This document shows, piece by piece, positions 1 through 11,569 of a stretch of 64,000 bases of DNA. The stretch lies in assembly GCA_019096195.1 (NCBI GenBank), contig JAGTXK010000090.1, forward strand, positions 62,001-126,000, written 5' to 3'. Source of the DNA: Boletus sp. NGJ (lineage: Eukaryota; Basidiomycota; Agaricomycetes; Boletales; Boletaceae). The notes under the pieces are model-generated. The model was not told where the DNA came from, searched no databases, and was given only the letters and a program-made list of their open reading frames with translations. The translations under genes and the position numbers were made by a program. The first letter of the stretch is position 1, and the number at the start of each line of letters is the position of its first letter.

Positions 1-814
1 AATTGGTGAACAGTTGAGAAACCACAGTGAGGTTCAAGGCTGTGGTTTGAGGAACAAGAACACTGCTGAGTGTGATGTTATTATTTCCTGGAGACTAATG
101 ACAAGTGCAAGCATCTGTTGCGCATTAAAAGCGAAACAAGAATACCAAGTGGGTGTTTGGCCCAAAACCACTGCCCAAATAAACACCTAGGTAGAAAAGA
201 TCAAAAACCACTATTCCAAGATCAAGTATGAATGGACTGGGTATAGTGATTAATTGTTGTTCTGGTATGAACAAAAGGCAACTGACCTTGGGTTGTTGAG
301 CTGTGTGACTGAGGCAAAGTTGATACCACCGGCAGAATTGTCACTAGGGGCATTCTAGGCTAGCTGAGTTACGAAGCATTCCTAGAATATAGTCCGTGCA
401 TGAGTCAGTGAGGTGGCACAGCTCTCTTTGTTCATCCCCACCTCATGACTTCATAGCATTGTCATAGTAGTCATATCTCTGCATTACACTTTCTCGCTCA
501 CACACACTCTCCATGGATCAACTTGTCAACCAGGACAACAACAACAACGAGCCAGATTTTGAAGGCCCCCTTTTCAAAGAGAACACCAAGAACTTGTCGA
601 TGCAGGTCTCACTGCAATCCTCGCCATCACATCACTCAGAGCCATACACCATACCACCAAAGAGAAAGAACGTGTCGAAAGAGACCGCGCCAGACAGAAA
701 GAACTCATAGCATGTGCTAATGAGCAAGAATGAGCAGAACAAACTCAGCAACAAGAGGAAGAAGACAAAGCTCAAGCCTTACGGGAGGAACGAAAGAAAA
801 ACAAATCCAAGTTC

Positions 815-2113
815 ATGCCCATCCCAGACCACCTGGTTCCATCAGAACCAGTTGCTATACCAGCACAAGTAGCCCTTCGCAAGCTAAAAAGCCATCAATT
901 TGTTGAACTATGGTACTGGACCAACGAAGGACTGGACACAGCTGACCGCGTCAAAGCCAACATCTCAGATGATGTGTCTCTCTCCCTCGTCACCTCAGAT
1001 GAGGGCACTCCCACTTTTGTCCCGTCCATGTCCACTCACAGCAAGCTACCCGCAGTCCCTGATGAAGACCCTCACATTTGAGCAATTTGGCCAAGCAGCC
1101 ATACGCATGCTCGAAGCAATGCGCTACTGCAACTGGGACCCCTCCCACATCGAAATGTTCATATCCTTCTGGGGAAACATCAAAAAGCACCCCTGGCGAT
1201 ACTCACGCATCACCCATCAACAAAGAGTGCTCCTCATATACCAAGGACAACAGTGTCTCAACTGGCACAAAACAATCGGCTCCCCCAATGCTTTCAGCCT
1301 AGCAGTAGTCAACAAGATGATGCTGATCACAACCCTCAATGACCTCAAAGACTCTGCTGACGAACAACAAGCCAAATTCATCCAAGAGGTAAGCCTAACC
1401 ATTCCCGTTGTACTGCTGTCGTACCACACCCTGTGTCTAATGGTTCACACCATACACCAATCTCTTTACTGCACTGCACATAACATCCGCACACTGTGTC
1501 ACTGTGCTGCACATATCAATCACATATTGTGTCACTGCGCTGCATATGCCACACTTCCTCATACACGATGTCACTGATTATCAAACACCCCTGCATACAA
1601 TGTCACTGAACCCATACATCACAACAGATCACTGAAAGGTACTCCAAGCTATCCGAGCAGCTGAATGCCCTCGCTGTGTCCTCACAGATAGCACAAAGCT
1701 CCGGACACAACAGGACTAATGGTACACCCAAGCAACCCATCTCCCCTTCAGGTCCTTCCCAGGACTACACATCCAAGAGACAGCAGTCCTTTCATGCCAC
1801 AATGAAAGAATTCACCACCTTTGTCCTCTCCATCTGTGCCATATGCCTTGGCAGACACAGGCATAATGTTAATGCCTGCACGGCAGCTCAGACCTGGGAT
1901 AACAAACATGACACCCACACCTACCGCAAAGGCCCAGGCATTTTTGCCAAAAAGGACAACCATCAACTATGCGGGGCATGGCAACGCCCCAATGGTTGTG
2001 CCCAACAATACCACCCCCTACACAACTGCTCAGGATGTGGCTCCACCTCACATGGTGCCCACAGATGCCATCATGCTCAGGACCTGCTTCCTAATAACCC
2101 CATACAAGGCTGA
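815..2113 (+). mobile_element. Gag-like part of the DIRS-like element
   Basis: This part encodes a charged protein stretch followed by a Cys/His-rich segment (about 1,830-2,085) with repeated C-x2-C and C-x-H type spacing, resembling the nucleic-acid-binding knuckles found at the end of gag-like proteins. It sits directly before the reverse transcriptase, as expected for the first product of such an element. The assignment rests on position and knuckles only; no capsid fold is recognisable by eye. It is a fossil and is not claimed to be functional. Confidence 0.5.
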
Positions 2114-3845
2114 CGCATGGGAAGCTACACTCCACTCAAGCAATCTCCTTTCTCGTTTCGCACATGTTCCCATAGGCTTCCATAAGGGTTTCATCATCAA
2201 ATTTCCACTCATTTCACATGTACAAACCCCCCTTAATAAACCTTCTGTCAATGATTACTATGGGGAGCTCCAAAAAATTCTAGACAAAGAAACTAATAAG
2301 TCACGATACATTGGACCATTTGTGGCACATCTTCTCATTTCCCTAATTGGACCCTTCCAAACATCCCCCATTTCCATCATTCCCAAGCCAGGTCGCCCTG
2401 GTAAATACAGACTAGTACAAAACTTCTCATACCCCACCTTGCCCCTCCCCCTTTTTCCCAACCCATCCATTAATTCATTCATCAATCCAAATGACTTTCC
2501 TGCCTCATGGGGTAAGTTCTCTATAGTCTACCTTCTGATTTCCCACTCTCCCCCAGACTCCGAAGCAGCAATACGGGATGTGGCAGAGGCATACCGAACC
2601 ATACCTCTCCACCCATCCCAGTGGCCTGCAGCAGTAGTACAAGCCAGAGATGACCGATTTTACATCAATTTGTGCTTAGCATTTGGGGCCACCCCATCAG
2701 CAGGGATGTATGGCACTGTCGCAGACGTGGGCACTGAGATCATGAGATCAGTCAGCATCGGCCCACTAGACAAGTGGGTAGATGACCACATTTTCGTATG
2801 TATATGAAAACAACACCTGCCCCATTATAATGCAGACCACAACCAATGGTGTAATGACATCAAGTTGAATGGAGGCATGAAACATGCTGGCAGCTGCATA
2901 TGGTTTGCCGGATCAAATATCCAAGGATGTCTCCAGGAGGAATTCAATGAAGATTGCTCATTCCCCATAAGAGACCTGTCTGCACAATCACCGAGATCCA
3001 CACATGACGCTCTCTTTACATACAACCTACAGAACATCGACTCCATCTCACTCTCCCTCGGCATCCCATGGGAAACAAGCAAAGACCAATCATTCAACAC
3101 ATCCACACTCTACATAGGATTCAAATGAAACATCAAAGGCTGAATGGTCTCACTTGCACCCAGCAAAGTCAATAAGTATGTGCAAGCCATCTGTGAGTGG
3201 AAAACACGAAGTACACACGTCCTCAAAGACATCCAATTGCTCTACGGCAAACTCCTACATGTGGCCTCCCTGATCCCTCGTGGATGCACCTATCTAACAG
3301 GCCTCAAGTGCATGCTCGGTCTCTGCTCCAACCAACCATTCATGCCACACTGCCCAGTTAAGTCCATTAGCAACAATCTTGATTAGTGGACATTGAGGCT
3401 CGAGCAAGGCAATGTCCAGTGCTCCATAAAACCACCTGCCCCCTTCATCGACAACCTTGCTTTTTCAGATGCAAGCTCTAGTGTTGGCATCAGCATCACA
3501 ATCGGCCCCTTCTGGCGAGCCTGGAAACTCCTCCCAGGCTGGCAAACAGCCAGAGGATCCACTCGCGACATTGGATGGGACAAAGCAGTCAGCTTCGAAC
3601 TCCTCATCTGCACCCTCGATAAGGTTGTCACTCAATGGGCCAATTTCCTCATCTTTGGGGACAACACCGGAGTTGTCAAAGGCTGGTGGAACAACCACCA
3701 CCGGAATGTCGAAACCAACAATGTCTTCAAGCGCATCCACTCCTTCCTCATTGAGACGAATAATGTCCTTGAAATCCACACAGAGTACGTGTCCAGCACA
3801 GCCAATCCTGCCGATGGCCCCTCACGAGGTATCTACCCCCTGTGA
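2114..3845 (+). mobile_element. Reverse transcriptase and RNase H part of the DIRS-like element
   Basis: The first two thirds resemble a DIRS-type reverse transcriptase: a basic KPGRPGKYRLVQNF block (about 2,390-2,430) typical of the fingers, a D-x-AEAYRTIPLHPSQWP block (about 2,575-2,630), an FGATPSAG block (about 2,683) and a WVDDHIF box (about 2,777), where the variant of the catalytic YxDD is WVDD. The last third carries an RNase H-like stretch with FSDASSSVG and FGDNTGVV (about 3,465 and 3,653) and a closing TANPADGPSRG motif, which is the usual DIRS/Ty3-like RNase H ending. The part is broken. Confidence 0.7.
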
Positions 3846-4344
3846 AATTTTCTCCTTCCGCACATTTCCATCCCTTCCCCCCTCCTCCCATTCATCGTTG
3901 ATGTCATTGATTCCCCCCTGAGCTCCAGCACCAAAAACCCAAGCCACACCCTCCTGCTGCCCTCTCCTTTTTCAAGAGCAGAGCGCACCCATGCAGCCCA
4001 TCAGTGCACATGCACCCAAGTAGAGCTCGAAGACAATCTCATCCAAGAAACCCTCGCACAAGCTACTGCCTGAACCGTGTTTCGATTCACCACTCTCAGA
4101 TACAGCATCCTCCTCTACCGCACCATCACACAGCAGCAACCACCCCTCCCCCCACCCCCATCCATACAACCCCCAGCTACAACCAAAACCATCCCCCCTG
4201 TGCCCCCACTGCCTGGCCAGAGACTGCCTACGCCTATGAATACCTGCCTCTATCTCCACCAGGATACTGCCCTCGTTATACACAGATAACGCCAGCTCGT
4301 CAAGTACCATCTCTGAGCAACAATTCGACCGCATCCTCAATGTA

Positions 4345-5319
4345 ATGTGCACAGCATGGATGGAACGCACCAAAGAAACATATGGATCAGCACTCATTGT
4401 GTTCCATGTCTTCTGTGACCTCAACAACATCGCAGAACTAGACTGCTCTCCCACGTTGTCATCCCTAATCACAACATTCATAGCCAGTTGTGCAGGCACG
4501 TACTTGGGCTCAGCGCTCTCTAACTTCACAGCAGGCCTCCGTGCATGGCACCTCTTGCATGGCCAACCATGGAAGGTGAACCAGAGTGAACTCGCCTCAA
4601 TCCTTCAAGGAGCTTACCACCTCGCCCCACCTTCCTCCAAACGCCCCAAACGCATACCTGTAGAGCACACCCTGCTACTACAATTCCTCACATACCTCGA
4701 CCTAGACCATCCACATGACGCCACCATCTTCGCCTGCATCCTCATCACATTCTACTCAGTCTCACGCCTCGGAGAATTCACTGTACCAGCCATCTCGAAG
4801 TTCCAACCTTCGAAACACATAACGCGCACACACTACATGAGAGTCCTAGATGTAAACGGCACCACTGTCCTCTCCTTTCAGCTTCCCACTACAAAATGCT
4901 TGCCAATAGGTGAATCCACCCAATGCGCCCGACTCAACCATCTCACAGACCCAGTCGGATGGCTAGACAACCACCTACGCATCAACAACCCAAGCGCCAA
5001 CGAACACCTCTTCGCCTGGAAACACCCCAAATCAGGCATGCGCCCGTTAACAAAAACGGAAGTCACCAAACGCATACAACAACTCATCACACAACACGCA
5101 CTCCCAGAAGTGAAAGGACACAGCCTACGAATCGGAGGCACCCTCCACTACCTCCTGCTAGGCACCCCGTTCGATGTTGTAAAAACCATGGAACGCTGGT
5201 CCGGCAAATCATTCACCAAATACCTGCGGAAACATGCGCTTATCCTATCCCCATACCTAGTCGAACGCGCCGACATCATCGAGAAGCTCACCTCCCACGC
5301 AATGCCCCCCGTGCGATAA
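4345..5319 (+). mobile_element. Tyrosine recombinase part of the DIRS-like element
   Basis: About 320 residues of a tyrosine recombinase (phage-integrase-like) run close to the right end of the element. Visible signature residues are the first arginine in SRLGEF, the H-x-x-R box in GHSLRIGGT and a tyrosine in KYLRKHA near the C-terminus, in the correct order. This domain replaces the DDE integrase of ordinary LTR elements and is the main reason for assigning DIRS rather than Gypsy. An alternative, a Crypton-type DNA element, is unlikely because reverse transcriptase and RNase H lie just upstream on the same strand. Confidence 0.75.
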
Positions 5320-5543
5320 ACTTCTCCAATAGTAAGCACCGCTCCTTATTACCGGGGTCGAACTTCGCGCGTCGCAGACTCCTTACACAAGGGATCGCAG
5401 CTTGCTCCCCCCCAGGTTTGCGGACAGTGCTTCGGGCCGGAAAAGCCCTGCGGGCTTTCGCCCACCCTCTCTCTTCTCTCACTCACATCCCATGCATAGA
5501 TACTCACACATCACACATACATTCTCTCGTTCTACTACGAACA

Positions 5544-6521
5544 CTACAGCGATCGACATTCACGGAGCAGCTGTAGATCCTCCAACTGAACATTTCCGGC
5601 AAAATTGTTGGTGCCTGGAGGGATGCGATGAGAGAGGGGTGGAGAGACCAGACATGGGACTCGCCGTTGATGGTGACCATCTTGTTGAAGGATATACCAT
5701 GAGCAGTCGGGAATTTCACTGCCTGGATAGAGAGACCGTAATTCTCAAGCTGCCAAGTGAAATTTTGAGAAGTGATCATGGCCGACGTGAAACGACCAAA
5801 AGCATTTTGGTCTGTGATGTAGAAGGTGGTTGTGTCGTTTATCGTGGCATGATTGTTGCTGGCATACAAAGTGGACAACTGTACATAACCAAGGGGAACC
5901 TTTGTGGAACCATCGATCCAACTGACGTTTACAGGAGTCGGGAAAGAGATAACTGCAGGAATTGAGCTGGTATGGGCGACCTGACGAAATATATCAGTGT
6001 TTGAAGAGCGAGGTTGGATTAGGTTTACATACGGTGCCTTGTATGGACAATTGGAAACTGCGATACGAGGGGTTAAGGAGCGATACATAAGCGAAGAGGC
6101 AGACTCACGAAGTGTTGGTAGGGCTAGTTATAGCAGCGCTTGTGATATCGAGGGTGGTTCCATTGACGATATCCTGGATGATGGCTTTGACGACGGGGAA
6201 CAGCATGATGAACAGCAAGACGATGCCGAGACAGTTCCCTATGACGAAGATGACGAACCAGCGACGCCTGTAGAGCGGTGGTTTGGGTGGGGCAGGCTGT
6301 GAGGGCTGCTCGAGCTCAGTGGGTGCTGCGGCGGTGAGAGGAGCTACGGGAACTCCAGCGGGAGTCGTGGTAAGGAACGTATCGTCGACTGGCTCAGCAA
6401 AAGGACTGGCATTTTTGTCAGCAGTACCTGCGAGCGCAGCAGAATTGGTGAGTGGGGGCAAAAGGAAAAGGCAGGGAGCGAGAGACGCGTCTGAACGAGA
6501 ATCGATGGCGACCTGCTCCAT
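5544..6521 (-). CDS. DUF3712 (LEA-like) membrane protein, C-terminus cut off
   Basis: Four exons read in one frame: 6521-6109, 6057-6033 (25 nt), 5980-5665 and 5614-5544, giving 274 residues. The N-terminal 70 residues are Ala/Pro rich; a basic RRR stretch precedes one transmembrane helix (WFVIFVIGNCLGIVLLFIML); a beta-rich DUF3712 region follows (SFQLSIQGTVAHTSSIPA, NAFGRFTSAMI, LSIQAVKFPTAHGISF). Members of this fungal family are anchored by the one helix with the domain on the far side. The third intron would be GC-AG (GCGAGT...CCTCCAG). After the NNFAGNVQLEDLQLL segment family resemblance ends and a stop follows within seven codons, so roughly the last third of the usual domain is missing, exactly where the retroelement begins. 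The start at 6521 is the first ATG of the frame; an upstream exon is possible. Likely a pseudogene or truncated allele. Confidence 0.75.
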
Positions 6522-6902
6522 GTGTTGGGCGGGAGAGGGAACTCACGGAAAAGCGAGGGGGCAAGGACCATGAAAAGTCAATCAGTACGCGAGGAAAAAG
6601 CAGCGTCATTGTCAATCTGATCCTCGCTCCCACGCGGCAATTATTAATACGTTGGAAGATGGAGAGAGACTGCCTTTTGGCGGGTGGGTCCAAAGAGATG
6701 CGTCACATGGTCATTCACATGTCCACGCCGCTACGAAAGAAGCACGTGCTCATTCCAACCTTGCTTACTCTCGTAGGCGACCGGTGACGTCCTGATATAC
6801 AGAATGGTGAGATACATATAAATGATGTTCGTATCGAGACAAGGAAAGGAATGGCCGTCGTGCTGGCCAAGAGTGTGGAAACGAGAGTGTTGGTGTGTAC
6901 CA

Positions 6903-7901
6903 CTAATCTTCCGGGTGAACAGTGATCCCGTCTGGTTCTGCTGTCTTGGATTCAACTCCAGGAGCAGTGGCCTCGTTCAATGTATCGTTGGCTGCGGGTT
7001 CATCCATTTCCATCGGCTCTCCACTAGACGTAACCCGAGCGGTGGCAGTGTTGGTTGCAGACACGGAGGCAGAGGCCGATGTCGCCGTGTCTTCACTCGC
7101 GGTCGAGTCCCGTCGCGTGATGACTCTGCGCGACCGGGTCGTTCGCCGCTCAGGTTTCTTCTCTTCAGCAACCTCACTTCGTCCGGCCTCTACAGCAGGT
7201 GACGCCCTCGAGTGTCCATTCGAAAGCGCAGGCGAACCTCCTTCCCTGCTGATTGCACGTGTACCCGGCAACCCCGAGGTGGCCCCTGAAGATCTTGGAT
7301 TACGTGGGCGTTTGGCAGGGTACGTGGCATCCCCGTCTTCTGGCTCCCTGCGCTTTCGCTTTCCGCCGGGCCCCCCTCCGCGTCTCCGGCGCGGACTTGA
7401 CTTCTCCCTAACATCGGATTCGAGAGTAGCTGTCACTGCGACAAATGAGGGAGGATGGGTCGCAGCAGGTTCGTCCGCGTCACGAACTTTAGCTGCGGGT
7501 CGCCGTTGGCGGTTGGAAGAGCGACGCGTGGGATCATCAAATACAGCCACCGGAGCGGGCAAGCCGAACGCAGTCGGGTCCAAATCTGGGAGTGATAATG
7601 CAAGGGGGCCGAAAGGGTGATACAGTGGTAGGAGAGGTGTGATCATATGGTGGCGGCTCGATTTATGTGTAATGGTGCTTCTTTGAGATGGCTCAGGCAT
7701 TGGAGAAAGTCGAGTTGGAGGTGACGGTGGTCGGAGAGGCGCGGTGGCACTCTCTGTTGTAAAGAGGGATCCTGTAAAGAAGGATTCCTGGGGGTGCAAC
7801 ATTGCGCCATCCCGACCCGGAGATTGATATGTAAGTGCAGGTTTCCTGCGGACCGTGACTGCGTCAGCAGTGAAATATCCGTGTGATTTGACGCTGGTCA
7901 T
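6903..7901 (-). CDS. Hypothetical disordered, basic protein
   Basis: A single open frame of 332 residues starting at an ATG (7901). It is not recognised. Composition is low complexity: Pro/Ser/Thr-rich N-terminus, a short hydrophobic segment (LPLYHPFGPLALSLPDLDP, about residues 91-109), then strongly basic clusters (SSPRRRRGGGPGGKRKRREP and PERRTTRSRRVITRR) that look like nuclear localisation signals, and an acidic tail. No enzyme motif or folded domain is visible. The clusters and disorder suggest a nuclear or nucleic-acid-associated protein, which is inference only. It ends 382 bp from the start of the DUF3712 gene on the same strand. A further 5' exon upstream of 7,901 cannot be excluded. 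Confidence 0.6.
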   Translation of the reverse strand: MTSVKSHGYFTADAVTVRRKPALTYQSPGRDGAMLHPQESFFTGSLFTTESATAPLRPPSPPTRLSPMPEPSQRSTITHKSSRHHMITPLLPLYHPFGPLALSLPDLDPTAFGLPAPVAVFDDPTRRSSNRQRRPAAKVRDADEPAATHPPSFVAVTATLESDVREKSSPRRRRGGGPGGKRKRREPEDGDATYPAKRPRNPRSSGATSGLPGTRAISREGGSPALSNGHSRASPAVEAGRSEVAEEKKPERRTTRSRRVITRRDSTASEDTATSASASVSATNTATARVTSSGEPMEMDEPAANDTLNEATAPGVESKTAEPDGITVHPED

Positions 7902-8576
7902 TGCAAGCTGATGTTATATCAACTCGAGAAAATAGCGAGATCCTATGAGCTAGGCTCAGTAAGCTGGTTTGTATAAGAAGATGTACATACCTATAGACAG
8001 AAACAGTGTTTGCTAGGGGTGTGCATTCCAGCTCGGAGACTCGAGAAGTGGAGAGATACACGCAATGCCAATGTAGGGAGGCGGGGGTGCAAAAGTCGAT
8101 CTACCGATATAAACAAGATATGTTGAACGGATCGTAGAAGCCTCGAGGCTAGGGACGCGATGGTTGTTGTCCTGAGGGCGTCCGAGTGTGTCACGACATG
8201 AACCAGACGGGCTCAATACCTCGAGAGACGGCAATATTTGAAAGTCACGTGGATGTCATCACATGGATATACACATGGGAAAATATATCCGCATCAAGTT
8301 TGCTTCTGCTATCGACTCGGACTCTAGTACTTCATCTCAACAATTGTGGAATCTTGTGCACGAATTTCGTGTCAGTTCACTGCATTATCTCGAGAACTGA
8401 CTTCAAGTTGGTGGAGACTCTTAGAAACGATCGTCCTCCGCTGACGGAAGGTGGCCCATCATGGAATCCCGCCGCGTTCTCGTGCCATGTCCGTATCCCT
8501 AGTTATCTGCTTGAAAGCGCCACTGCTCATGAGACAAGGCCGCATCATGTGGCCCATCTCATTTCTCATGCACCCG
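7902..8576. other. Intergenic region between divergent genes
   Basis: This 0.67-kb stretch separates the minus-strand hypothetical gene and the plus-strand oxidoreductase. Short open frames occur on both strands but show no protein-like pattern, splice structure or recognisable domain. It probably holds the promoters of both flanking genes. Confidence 0.5.
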
Positions 8577-8585
8577 TATAAATAG
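8577..8585 (+). promoter_or_regulatory. TATA-like box of the GMC oxidoreductase gene
   Basis: The sequence TATAAATAG lies 77 bp upstream of the predicted start codon at 8,662, which is a usual distance for a fungal TATA element. No binding data; assigned by motif and position. Confidence 0.45.
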
Positions 8586-8661
8586 ACTGATAACAGCCCA
8601 AGTTATTATGTGCCATAGTGGGGTGATATCTCTGAGACGCTCTTGAATCCCCTCTTCAAGC

Positions 8662-11421
8662 ATGGCCGAAGCAACTGACGAATACGACATCATATGCGCT
8701 GGAGGTTTGTTTCATCCCTACATGTCTATCCAACACTAGCAGTTCCAGTTGCTCTCAGTGTCTGATCTGTACGTTCCAGGGGGAACCACCGCTTGTGTGG
8801 TGGCCGGCCGTCTCGCTGCAGCAGACCCTTCGCTCCGAATCTTGATTTTGGAGGCTGGCCCACAGACGAAAGACGACCCGCGTTGCGTAGAACCATCTCA
8901 ATGTATCTCGCATTTAGAGCCGGGCGATCCCTTCATGTCATTCCATGTCGCTGAGCCTTCGCTGTATCTCAAGGGTAGGCAGCTTGTGGTTAACAGCGGA
9001 AGATGTGTTGGAGGAAGTTCGGCCATAAATAGTGAGTTTGCTTTCCCTTTCGAGGTGGTTGACGGTATGACTAACACCCTCTGATGCGTGTAGACCTGAT
9101 GTACACTAGGGCGGCAGGTTCGTGAATCTCCGATTGTGGGCTCAGCCATATTGATCGCCTTTCGAATGAAGCCTCTGACTATGATGACTGGGAAACGATT
9201 TACAATAATCCGGGGTGGGGATCAAAGAACTTGCTTCCACTGTTGCGAAAGGTGAGGAAGGTCAATGCTAAAGGCCGACATCTGAACAAAACCATTGACA
9301 TCATTAGACGGAGACGTATCAAGTGAAGGGGCACGAATCAACTCACGGATACTCGGGGCCTCTCAAAGTATCGTATGGTGGCCGTTTCACCGACGTTGGA
9401 ATGCAAGCGCTCGAGGTCGCTGCCAAGTATGACCCAGGACGCAAGATAGCGGATGATAGTAATGACCTATCGACTTGTGACACCTATAGCGTGAGTCCAC
9501 TGGTCGGTCATACACATAACGGGATACTTGATGCTTACATTTGTTACTACAGCGATGGCAGAAGTAAGTTCTGTTTACTAGCGATTCATTACGGACTTCA
9601 GTAATTACGCGGATGATGCAGATGGATCGATGGTGAGACCGGTCGGCGGTCAGATCCTGCGCATTTCTTCGTTTACAACCAAGAGGGAAACGCAAACTTG
9701 CGCGTGCTTTCAGAAAAGGCAGTCATAAGAGTACTGATAGAGTAAAGTCACTTATCCTTTCCGTCGTGAGTTTGATCCGTTGACAAGGTTGTAACTTAGG
9801 GATGGCCGGGCTTCAGGAGTAGAATATACCAATGACCTTACACTTAACCCGTCCGCAGATCGAACAGTGCACGTTGCAAAGGCAACACGATTTGTTGTCG
9901 TATCTGCCGGAGCCTTTGGCTCTCCCGCCATCCTAGAGAGATCAGGAATTGGGTCTAGCGAGATTTTAACCCGCCTTAGAATTCCTCAGGTTGTCGATCT
10001 ACCAGGCATAGGAGAGAATTACCAAGGTATGTATCACTCTCAATCTCAATCTTGGGCAGAAACAAGCCGACGCGGGGCCAGACCATCCTGTTGCGTTCCC
10101 GGCATATTTCGCGGCCGATGAAGCAGAGACGTTGGATGCGCTGTACCGCGGTGACGTAAACGAAATCGACGGTGAGATTCTAGACCGTGTTTTGGAGAGC
10201 CGAATTTGTTCACAGCTATAATAGAGCAAATGAAATTGTGGAAGCATGACGGAACCGGTCTTGTCTCACATAAGTACGTCCTATTACTCCATACACTTGT
10301 GTATCAATTACAGTCGTGTACTCTAGCGCGTATGATGTTGCTATCAAGCTGCGACCGAACGCGGACGACCTCAAGGAATTGGGCCCCGATTTTTCTGCCC
10401 GCTGGAAATTTTTCGAAAGCAACCCCGACAAACCGATCGTTCTGATGGCACCTTGCGCTGGGTACGGTACATCAAATAGAGCACGTGGGAAGACTCATGC
10501 TCTCCACATAGATTCATTGGCCTCCATCAGGAACTCCCCGCTCGCAATTACATTGGGGGTTGTTACTTCTTGGTCTGCCACATGCTGCTTTATTCGCGTG
10601 AAGCCTCAGCTGATTAGGCCCCAAGTGTCACCCGGAGTCAATTGGAAGTGTTCACATCAGTTCTGCACATGATCCACACGAACGTCTGGTATTCTTGGCG
10701 AATTTCCTGAACAAGTGATCAATCCATCCCTTCGCAGACCCGCCGTTACTGACGTATCTCGTAGCCCCTCTGATCTCGCAATTCTGCGACTGGCATATAA
10801 GAGAATGCGAGAGTGGATTAGACGAATGTCACATTATAGAGGCGAGTTGCAACTCATGCATCCGGTTTTCCCAGCAGGGAGCGCCGCAGAATGCAAAGAA
10901 AGAGTAGGGCCCGTGCCAATCGATGCCCCTAATATCGTATACACAACGGAGGACGACAGAGCGATTGACGACTTTCATAGGACACTGGGTGAAGCATTCA
11001 TTCTGACCCACAATATTCTACCACTTATCTGACTGAATGGCTCTAGTGACGAGCGCAAGGCATTCGGTATCGTATCCTGTTTCGCATTGCATGCTCATAC
11101 TTACACCATCTCTAGCTCGGAACCTGTGCGATGAAGCCAAGACAGCAAGGAGGTGTGGTTGACTCTCGGCTGAATGTCTATGGCGTTGGAGGCTTGAAAG
11201 TAGCAGGTCAGTACAGATCAAGGCGAGAATAGTCCCTTTACTGAGTTCACTGTAGATTTGTCCATCGCTCCTTCGAATGTTGCATCGGTACGTGCATCGT
11301 GGTCGATCCTCTGTGCGCTGAAGAGAAACTTTTCTACTAGAACACGTACTCATCTGCGCTGGTGATTGGAGAGAAAGCTGCTGCTATCATTGCAGAAGAA
11401 CTTGGAATTAAGAATGTTTGA
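8662..11421 (+). CDS. GMC oxidoreductase, alcohol-oxidase type
   Basis: FAD enzyme of the glucose-methanol-choline family, closest by eye to fungal alcohol (methanol) oxidases, which turn primary alcohols into aldehydes with release of hydrogen peroxide. The gene has many introns; clear ones are 8705-8779 and 9032-9093. The spliced N-terminus is MAEATDEYDIICAGG then GTTACVVAGRLAA, the dinucleotide-binding GGGxxxxxxxG loop, followed by LILEAGP and by GRCVGGSSAIN, the GMC signature 1 region. Further blocks are SAGAFGSPAILERSGIG (signature 2, about 9,912), LPGIGENYQ with an HPVAFPAYFAADE follow-on, HYRGELQLMHPVFPAGS, and the C-terminal GVVDSRLNVYGVGGLKVA plus IGEKAAAIIAEELG. The stretches about 10,460-10,740 and 11,030-11,125, which should carry the substrate segment and the catalytic TWHSLGT histidine, do not splice cleanly by eye, so the gene may be decayed there. 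Ends at TGA 11419-11421, 148 bp before the RFC gene. Confidence 0.8.
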
Positions 11422-11569
11422 CATGTATAACTGGAAGATATGTATCGAATCTTGAATACGAACGTGACCAATAAACGCGTGACGTAACGCGACAACGTGT
11501 GAAAGCGCGTCACGCTGTGGAAAGCACTTTTGCGCTTCAACGCTGACCCTTTGACCGATACAGTACAAC

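Larger units (their letters stand above)
1..5545 (+). mobile_element. DIRS-like tyrosine-recombinase retrotransposon, broken fossil
   Basis: One element seems to fill the left edge of the window. Read left to right it has a gag-like part with cysteine/histidine knuckles, a reverse transcriptase, an RNase H and a tyrosine recombinase, which is the part order of the DIRS order of retroelements (relatives of LTR elements that integrate by a tyrosine recombinase rather than a DDE integrase). No protease or DDE integrase is visible. The left end may lie outside the window; the right end falls between about 5,320 and 5,565, where host DUF3712 coding sequence begins. A small inverted repeat (AAAGCCC/GGGCTTT, about 5,442-5,458) lies near the right end. 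The coding parts are spread over several frames, so the copy looks broken in several places and not recently active. Age cannot be measured from one copy. Confidence 0.75.

Noticed and set aside
4345-5319. Crypton (DNA transposon with tyrosine recombinase) as an alternative for the left element
   Set aside because: Reverse transcriptase and RNase H parts lie directly upstream on the same strand, which fits DIRS and not a Crypton.
5335-5400. A GGTCGAAC T-loop-like sequence suggesting a tRNA or tRNA-derived piece
   Set aside because: No matching acceptor or anticodon arms could be drawn, and the sequence lies in the end region of the retroelement.
8186-8581. 131-codon plus-strand open frame
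   Set aside because: No protein-like pattern or domain; it overlaps the likely promoter and TATA box of the oxidoreductase.
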